Shown: positions 60,524 to 64,000 of the stretch, one piece after another
Numbering within the stretch: position 1 is the stretch's first letter
How the letters are laid out: each line of letters opens with the position of its first letter
NCBI RefSeq assembly: GCF_039655865.1
Contig: NZ_JBBYXL010000010.1
Coordinates: forward strand, 238,592 to 302,591
Direction: 5' to 3'
DNA from: Prosthecobacter sp. SYSU 5D2
GTDB taxonomy: Bacteria > Verrucomicrobiota > Verrucomicrobiia > Verrucomicrobiales > Verrucomicrobiaceae
Length of the DNA: 64,000 nt
Position numbers and translations under genes: made by a program
Notes under the pieces: model-generated
What the model saw: the letters and a program-made list of their open reading frames with translations, nothing else
Told to the model about the DNA's origin: nothing
Database searches by the model: none

Positions 60524-61306
60524 TCAAGGCTTCATCGCCCGGAGCGCTGGCAAGTCCAGCAGGATGTTCTGGCTGCGCATGAGGGTCTCCCCAACCAAAA
60601 GCGCGTCAGCGCCGGCTTCGGCCAGGCGGGCGGCATCGGCAGGGGTTTTGATGCCGCTTTCGGAGACGAGCAGGATGTCATCGGGCACTTCTTCGGCCAG
60701 GGCTTCGGTGGTGGCCATGTCCACGGTGAAGCTTTTCAAATTGCGGTTGTTGATGCCGAGGATGCGCACGTCGGTATCCAGGGCGCGCTCCAGCTCGGGC
60801 AGGTCGTGGACTTCCATGAGCACGTCGAGCTGGAAGGTGTGGGCGATGTCGAGGAGCTTGAGGAGTTCCTCCTGCTTCAGCGCGGCGACGATGAGCAGGA
60901 TGGCATCGGCCCCGGCGACGACGGCCTCATAAATTTGCGCTTCGTGGATGATGAAGTCTTTGCGCAGGCAGGGGATGTCCACCTGCTCGCGGATGAGGGA
61001 GAGGTATTCGAGGCGGCCCTGAAAGTACTTTTCATCTGTGAGGATGGAGAGCGCGGTGGCCCCGGCTTTTTCATAACCCCGGGCGATGGTGAGGGGATCA
61101 AACTCGGCGGAGATGGTCCCGGCGGAAGGGGAGGCGCGTTTGACCTCGGCGATCATGCCGAGGCGGGTGGGATCCAGGCGGAGGGCGTCTTCCAGGGAGC
61201 GAAAGTCATCGCGGAGGGTGGCGGCGGCGCGGAGCTTTTCCAGGCGCGGGAGCAGTCGTTCCACTTCAGTGCGCTTGTGCGCGATGATTTCATCCAGCTT
61301 GTTCAT
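60524..61306 (-). CDS. trpC: Indole-3-glycerol phosphate synthase
   Basis: 260 residues with the TIM-barrel TrpC motifs: MIAEVKRASPSAG (catalytic Lys), ALSILTDEKYFQG, PCLRKDFIIHEAQI, GINNRNLKSFTVD and VSESGIKTPADA. The enzyme closes the indole ring in tryptophan synthesis. No other trp gene is adjacent. The ATG at 61306 is the family start; the frame runs on to 61396 over non-coding DNA. Confidence 0.97.
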   Translation of the reverse strand: MNKLDEIIAHKRTEVERLLPRLEKLRAAATLRDDFRSLEDALRLDPTRLGMIAEVKRASPSAGTISAEFDPLTIARGYEKAGATALSILTDEKYFQGRLEYLSLIREQVDIPCLRKDFIIHEAQIYEAVVAGADAILLIVAALKQEELLKLLDIAHTFQLDVLMEVHDLPELERALDTDVRILGINNRNLKSFTVDMATTEALAEEVPDDILLVSESGIKTPADAARLAEAGADALLVGETLMRSQNILLDLPALRAMKP

Positions 61307-61432
61307 AAGGGGTGCGGAAGATGGGGGGAAACGGGCCGGGTGCAAGTTGCAGGTTGCAGGGGAGGACGGGTAAAAAGTTAGACAAACTGCTCTCAAGGTT
61401 GCGCCTGCGCCGGGCGCACCTACTTTCCGCCC

Positions 61433-62719
61433 ATGAAGATTGCTTCAAAACCTTTTCGTGTTGGGATTGTCGGTGCCGGTCCTGCCGGGGCGACTCTGGC
61501 CTGTTTGCTGGCCAAAGAAGGCGTGGACGCTGTTTTCTTTGATGATGGCAGGCGCCCGGAGATGGTCGTGGGGGAATCACTGATTCCACGCCTGGTGACA
61601 GTTTTCCGCCGCCTGGGCATTGAGGATGAGGTGGCGAAGCTGGGCACCTACAAGCCGGGGGTGACCTGGATCTTTGATGAAAATGATGCACTGGAGCTGT
61701 CCTTCACCGCTATGCGCGGGGTGCTGCCCACCTATGCCTACAATGTGCACCGGCGGCCTTTTGACGACCTCATTCACCAGACGGCGGTGGATGCAGGCGC
61801 GCGTTTCATTCCCTGCAATGTGAAGCTGGAGGTGGGTGTGACGGAGCGCGGTGAAAAGGTGCCGCGCCTGAGCGCGGAGACCCTGGCTCTGGTGCCTGAC
61901 TGGAATGGAAAACAGCCGGACCTGCTGGTGGATGCGAGCGGCCGCCGCCGCCTGTTTGCGAAGCTGCTGGGGATCAAGGCGGCCATCGGAGACCGCAAGG
62001 ATGTCTCCCACTTTGCCCATTATGAAAACTGCACGATGCCTGTGCCATCTGGGCAGACGGTGATCACCCGCCTGAAGCACGGCTGGTCCTGGCGCATCCC
62101 GCTGCTGCATGCGCTGAGCATCGGCGTGGTTTTTGACAAGGATCACGCCAAGCTTTACGGCAGCACGCCGGAGGAGCAGCTTGAGGCGGTGATTGACCAG
62201 AACAAGCCACTGGCGGATGCCTGCCCGAACCGCAAGCGCATCACCCCGGTGACGACCTATGCGAATTACCAGCTTATTTCCGACCAGGGTCATGGCGACG
62301 GGTGGGTGTGCGTGGGAGATTCGTTTGGTTTTGTGGACCCGATGCTTTCCCCAGGTCTTGCGATGGCCATGACCTCTGCCGAAATGCTTGCCGATGCCAT
62401 TTTGCAAAACCGGCCGGATGACTGGGAGCGGGCATTTGCGGCCTACCTGGACTGGTTTCGCGACATGCTGTGCGCCTGGCAGGAGCTGGTGGACATGTTT
62501 TATGGCGGGCACATATTTGCTCTGCAACGCACAGGCACCCGGATGCACCAGATGTTCCCGGGCAAGATCGGGATGATGATGCAGCGGCACTTTGAGAAAA
62601 ATATTTCCGGCATGGCTGGCGGGGGACTGACCAATCATCCTTACAGCCGCCGTCTGCTGCGTTTCATGTCCCGCTATGCCATCTATGGTGAAGAGCCGGC
62701 GGACTATGCCGTGGTGTGA
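61433..62719 (+). CDS. FAD-dependent oxidoreductase, flavin-halogenase-like
   Basis: 428 residues. The FAD-binding GxGxxG is VGIVGAGPAGATLACLLA, followed by GESLIPRLVTVFRRLGIEDE and the halogenase-type WxWxIP motif as GWSWRIPL; GDSFGFVDPMLSPGLAMAM is the second FAD contact. This pattern places it with tryptophan/phenol halogenases or the close geranylgeranyl-reductase branch. A lysine (YKPGVTWIF) stands near where halogenases have their catalytic Lys, but the assignment is uncertain. No biosynthetic gene cluster surrounds it. The 3' end overlaps the convergent gene by 16 bp. Confidence 0.8.
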   Translation: MKIASKPFRVGIVGAGPAGATLACLLAKEGVDAVFFDDGRRPEMVVGESLIPRLVTVFRRLGIEDEVAKLGTYKPGVTWIFDENDALELSFTAMRGVLPTYAYNVHRRPFDDLIHQTAVDAGARFIPCNVKLEVGVTERGEKVPRLSAETLALVPDWNGKQPDLLVDASGRRRLFAKLLGIKAAIGDRKDVSHFAHYENCTMPVPSGQTVITRLKHGWSWRIPLLHALSIGVVFDKDHAKLYGSTPEEQLEAVIDQNKPLADACPNRKRITPVTTYANYQLISDQGHGDGWVCVGDSFGFVDPMLSPGLAMAMTSAEMLADAILQNRPDDWERAFAAYLDWFRDMLCAWQELVDMFYGGHIFALQRTGTRMHQMFPGKIGMMMQRHFEKNISGMAGGGLTNHPYSRRLLRFMSRYAIYGEEPADYAVV

Positions 62720-63681
62720 GGGTGGTCTTTCCGCCGCCAGGCGGCCAGCCACAAGCCGCCGATGAGACCCCATAGCCCTAGGGCTGCGAAACCGAGGAGG
62801 GAGATAGCCAGGGCCTTGGCCGCGCCGATGCCCTCCTGGTCCCCCAGCCACTCCACCAGCAGGCCTTCCCGGATGCCGATGCCGCTGATCGTGATTGGCA
62901 GGGAGGCAATCACATCCACAAGCGGCATGAGCCCGAACATGCCGGTAAGGGTGACGTCCGCCCCCAGGGCACGGGCCGCTGCCCAGTAAGCCGCATAGGC
63001 ACAGGCGGTGCCCAGGCTGGAGACGATGCACCCGGCCAGCAGCCAGGGCTGGCGCATGGGCGGGGCGTATAGGACTGAGAATTTAGTGGAGAGCTTTTTC
63101 AGTCCTGGAATTCTGGCCACGATGCGCTGAACCCATGATTCCATCAGGACGCCCACGCCCAGGAAGCAGGTGCCCACGAAGAGGATGAGACCGATGTCCG
63201 CCGAAGACTGGACCGCCTGCGGCAGCGCGATCTGCCGTGAGAAGAGCAAATACAGGATGGCTCCTCCAAAAAGGCCTCCAAAATGATCCAGGATCAGAGA
63301 ACCGACAATCGCCCCGCGCCGCTCAGGAAACGTGCGCGAAAGCAGCAGCAGCCGGATGCCATCTGCCCCGAGCGGGCCCAGGAAGTAAAGGTTGAAAAAA
63401 TCGGCAAACAAGGTCAGCCGGAGCAGTTCTGAATACTTTGCGCGCAGCCCATAGACACGCAGGAACCACCACCATCTGCCTGCCCAGCCCAGCACAGAGA
63501 CGCCGCCGAGGGCAAACGCTGCTGTTAACCAGCCGCCGTCCATCCCGCGCAAGGAAACATCTCCGGCACCTTGCTTTTGCAGCCGGTTCCAGACCCAGAT
63601 CAGCAAGGCCACAGCGATGATGACACGAAAGGCCAGGAACAAATATCGTCTCCGGGGGGTGGGGGCGGTTTCTGGCTTCAT
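62704..63681 (-). CDS. UPF0104/LPG-synthase-TM (flippase-like) membrane protein
   Basis: 325 residues with about eight membrane helices and family blocks LTLFADFFNLYFLGPLGADG, DHFGGLFGGAILYLLFS and SLPITISGIGIREGLLVEWL. This is the integral membrane part shared with the lysyl-phosphatidylglycerol synthase MprF; the aminoacyl-transferase part is missing. Such proteins are thought to move lipids or glycolipids across the inner membrane. The ATG at 63681 (MKPETAPTPRRRYLFLAFRV) is preferred to the frame's far-upstream ATG. Confidence 0.92.
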   Translation of the reverse strand: MKPETAPTPRRRYLFLAFRVIIAVALLIWVWNRLQKQGAGDVSLRGMDGGWLTAAFALGGVSVLGWAGRWWWFLRVYGLRAKYSELLRLTLFADFFNLYFLGPLGADGIRLLLLSRTFPERRGAIVGSLILDHFGGLFGGAILYLLFSRQIALPQAVQSSADIGLILFVGTCFLGVGVLMESWVQRIVARIPGLKKLSTKFSVLYAPPMRQPWLLAGCIVSSLGTACAYAAYWAAARALGADVTLTGMFGLMPLVDVIASLPITISGIGIREGLLVEWLGDQEGIGAAKALAISLLGFAALGLWGLIGGLWLAAWRRKDHPHTTA

Positions 63682-63786
63682 GCTGCACAAGGTTTTAAAA
63701 CCTGTGGCTCTGGCGTGCAAGTCAGGAAGGACTGCTTCGACCATCACGAATGATGAGCAGGTCCATCTGGATGCCATCCGAAGGCG

Positions 63787-64000
63787 TCAGTCCACTGCCC
63801 GCACACGTAACTGTCGCAGGGAAAACAGCTCGCTGTCGCATTCACTGAGGCGGCGGGCACCGTCTTTGCGCTTGGGGCCAAAGAGGGACCGGTTTTCTTG
63901 AAAGACGCTTTCGACGAACTCTTTGCTTCCTAGCACCAAGCCGTCACTGAAGTAGCGCACGCGCAGGCGGATCAGTTCGGCGGGGCTCAGCTTGCCTTTT
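63787..64000 (-). CDS. REP-associated tyrosine transposase (RAYT), C-terminal part
   Basis: The last 70 codons of a minus-strand gene that begins beyond the window. The sequence YFSDGLVLGSKEFVESVF, then LFGPKRKDGARRL and SLRQLRVRAVD, is the characteristic C-terminus of RAYT/Y1-type transposases related to IS200/IS605. The catalytic HUH and Tyr residues lie outside the window. RAYTs mobilise REP/REPIN sequences. It lies 105 bp upstream, on the same strand, of the UPF0104-type gene. Confidence 0.85.
   Translation of the reverse strand, partial: KGKLSPAELIRLRVRYFSDGLVLGSKEFVESVFQENRSLFGPKRKDGARRLSECDSELFSLRQLRVRAVD

Noticed and set aside
61577..63031. 484-codon minus-strand frame
   Set aside because: Spans antisense of the halogenase-like gene and part of the convergent flippase-like gene in another frame.
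1..64000. CRISPR arrays, tRNA or rRNA genes, prophage
   Set aside because: No regularly spaced repeats, cloverleaf-like sequences, rRNA segments or phage structural genes were recognised by eye; a tRNAscan/CRISPR search could still find something small.

Overview
The window reads as chromosomal DNA of a Verrucomicrobiota bacterium, most likely a Prosthecobacter/Verrucomicrobium relative. This is an inference from gene content, not from a marker gene. Supporting features are tandem DUF1080 domains, an SHD1-type SH3-like domain, an ECF sigma factor paired with a FecR protein that carries a C-terminal DNRLRE/CBM96-like domain, degenerate kinase-like proteins, and an 11.7-kb gene for an autotransporter-repeat protein ending in a PEP-CTERM-like sorting signal. 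GC content is high and most genes are tightly packed in short operons. I saw no rRNA, tRNA, CRISPR array or prophage.

Layout. 0-7.2 kb: DUF1080 protein (cut by the window edge), voltage-gated K+ channel, a three-part HtrA-like/ConA-like/SirB1 fusion, an SHD1 protein and hisD. 7.24-7.39 kb: a two-hairpin REPIN-like element directly after the hisD stop. 7.4-13.7 kb (minus strand): small membrane protein, HIT hydrolase, nrdR, rhomboid-like zinc-ribbon protein, apbE, serA and a methyltransferase-membrane fusion. 13.9-18.4 kb: EF-hand protein, lone pseudopilin, GT2 glycosyltransferase and Na+/solute symporter. 18.5-23.5 kb (minus): tandem pseudokinase, ECF sigma, FecR, bifunctional-nuclease-domain protein.

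23.7-30.8 kb looks like a stress or redox island: a stand-alone LigD-type OB fold, DUF892 ferritin-like protein, di-heme cytochrome c peroxidase-like protein, HMA-like protein without its metal motif, SDR, FAD/Rieske oxidoreductase and DoxX. 30.8-34.6 kb is a translationally coupled operon of two paralogous ABC-2-like membrane proteins and a DUF58 protein, followed by a convergent M50 site-2 protease with CBS domains.

35.8-42.2 kb is regulatory. An NsrR-like Rrf2 regulator lies divergent to a group III truncated haemoglobin and an exported YHS-truncated haemoglobin fusion, a likely nitric-oxide response. A MarR regulator lies divergent to an HPP membrane protein across a perfect palindrome. 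A BlaI/BlaR1-type pair lies divergent to an unknown lipoprotein, with two copies of a 16-bp palindrome between them. 42.2-45.5 kb holds that lipoprotein, exonuclease III, a YwqK-like protein and a papain-like-fold candidate.

45.8-57.5 kb is one gene for a ~3,900-residue surface protein built from long-range superrepeats. 57.6-64 kb returns to housekeeping (prmC, murA, trpC), a halogenase-like flavoprotein, a UPF0104-type membrane protein, and at the right edge the C-terminus of a REP-associated tyrosine transposase (RAYT), a possible partner of the REPIN-like element near the left end.
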